In this document: piece after piece, positions 12,679-13,128 of the stretch
Numbering within the stretch: the stretch's first letter is position 1
Layout of the letters: every line of letters begins with the position of its first letter
Source of the DNA: Psychrobacter sp.
GTDB lineage: Bacteria; Pseudomonadota; Gammaproteobacteria; Pseudomonadales; Moraxellaceae
Assembly: GCA_020024075.1 (NCBI GenBank)
Contig: JAHHUJ010000033.1
Span: forward strand, 1 to 13,128
Reading direction: 5' to 3'
DNA: 13,128 nt
The notes under the pieces: model-generated
Told to the model about the DNA's origin: nothing
Database searches by the model: none
What the model saw: only the letters and a program-made list of their open reading frames with translations
Made by a program: the position numbers and the translations under genes

Positions 12679-13128
12679 TTATGCTTTATCTCTACGTACA
12701 AAGAAGTTGGCCACCAAAGCACCACTAAAATTATGCCACACACTAAATATGGCACTAGGTAGACTGGCGGCAGGGCTAAAGTATGTGGCAGCAAGTGCAG
12801 CACCCAGACCAGAGTTTTGCATACCCACTTCAACCATAATGGCACGACGCTGTGCTTCACTAAAGCCACTAACACGGGCGATTAGATACCCTAACGCATA
12901 GCCTATAGTGTTGTGCAGAGCGACGACTATAAATACTAAGACGCCACTACTAATAATAGTATCTTTAGAGACAGCAACTACGGCTGCGATGATTATCGCA
13001 ATACCTATGACTGATACCATGGGCAAAATATCGTTAGCAACTTTGGCTTTGGTACCAAGAACTTTATGGAATAATAAGCCCAATAAAATAGGCAATATAA
13101 CCATCTTGGTAATTGACCACATCATGCT
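12679..13128 (-). CDS. Bile acid:sodium symporter (BASS) family transporter, N-terminus beyond the window
   Basis: The C-terminal ~150 residues of an inner-membrane Na+-coupled transporter; the frame runs off the window edge, so the start is not visible and an internal ATG at 13125 should not be taken as the start. BASS-family markers are ALHNTIGYALGYLIAR and EVGMQNSGLGAALA, the latter being the signature of one of the two crossed helices that bind sodium and substrate. About five hydrophobic segments are present. It ends in a short basic tail (FFVRRDKA). Bacterial members carry organic anions such as pantoate or other carboxylates; the substrate is not readable. The gene is followed by a strong terminator at 12602-12639. 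Confidence 0.88.
   Translation of the reverse strand, partial: SMMWSITKMVILPILLGLLFHKVLGTKAKVANDILPMVSVIGIAIIIAAVVAVSKDTIISSGVLVFIVVALHNTIGYALGYLIARVSGFSEAQRRAIMVEVGMQNSGLGAALAATYFSPAASLPSAIFSVWHNFSGALVANFFVRRDKA

Noticed and set aside
12648..12683. GGAGGGAGGT followed by an ATG on the plus strand at 12681
   Set aside because: The frame stops after 15 codons and is antisense to the end of the BASS gene; spacing is also too long.
12672..12901. Small frames on both strands over the BASS gene
   Set aside because: Shadows of the BASS transporter reading frame, which contains the family signature.
1..13128. CRISPR array, tRNA/rRNA, insertion sequence, phage or defence genes
   Set aside because: No repeat-spacer pattern, no RNA gene motif, no transposase or integrase-like protein found on reading both strands.

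Overview
The window looks like chromosomal DNA from a gammaproteobacterium of the Moraxellaceae, most likely Psychrobacter or a close relative. This is inferred from AT-rich sequence, E. coli-like ribosomal proteins L28 (78 aa) and L33 (51 aa, no zinc cysteines), and the ffh/ypjD gene neighbourhood; no species-diagnostic gene such as 16S rRNA is present. The assignment rests on recall of protein families, not on a database search.

Layout, left to right. 131-1768 (-): NCS1-family nucleobase-type permease with an unusual C-terminal CxxC...CxxC tail. 2216-3076 (+): S-formylglutathione hydrolase (formaldehyde detoxification). 3175-3894 (+): ribulose-phosphate 3-epimerase. 3995-4369 and 4452-4763 (+): two small three-helix membrane proteins that look like diverged tandem paralogues, separated by a perfect 15-bp tandem repeat. 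4920-5252 (+): acidic hypothetical protein, ending at a strong bidirectional terminator. 5377-5836 (-): rpmB-rpmG operon with a long structured upstream region. 6443-7915 (+): AmpG-like MFS transporter. 8014-8805 (-): YpjD/CcsA-type cytochrome c assembly membrane protein, divergent from 9269-10828 (+): ffh, the SRP GTPase, with an extended glycine-rich C-terminus. 10925-11086 (+): a 53-aa DUF2256 zinc-finger protein. 11101-12372 (-): metabolite:H+ symporter-type MFS transporter whose 5' end looks disrupted or unusual. 12679-13128 (-): a BASS-family sodium symporter cut by the window edge.

The genes are mostly single-gene units with their own promoters and terminators. The clear operon is rpmB-rpmG. 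The content is housekeeping (translation, protein targeting, pentose phosphates, formaldehyde detoxification) plus four transporters. I see no rRNA, tRNA, insertion sequence, prophage, CRISPR array or defence cluster, and no convincing new multi-gene system. The most worthwhile loose ends are the 5' end of the MHS transporter (a good ribosome binding site serving a 10-codon frame that stops just before the transporter frame), the permease with a zinc-ribbon-like tail, the small membrane protein pair, the rpmBG leader and several short tandem duplications in the spacers.
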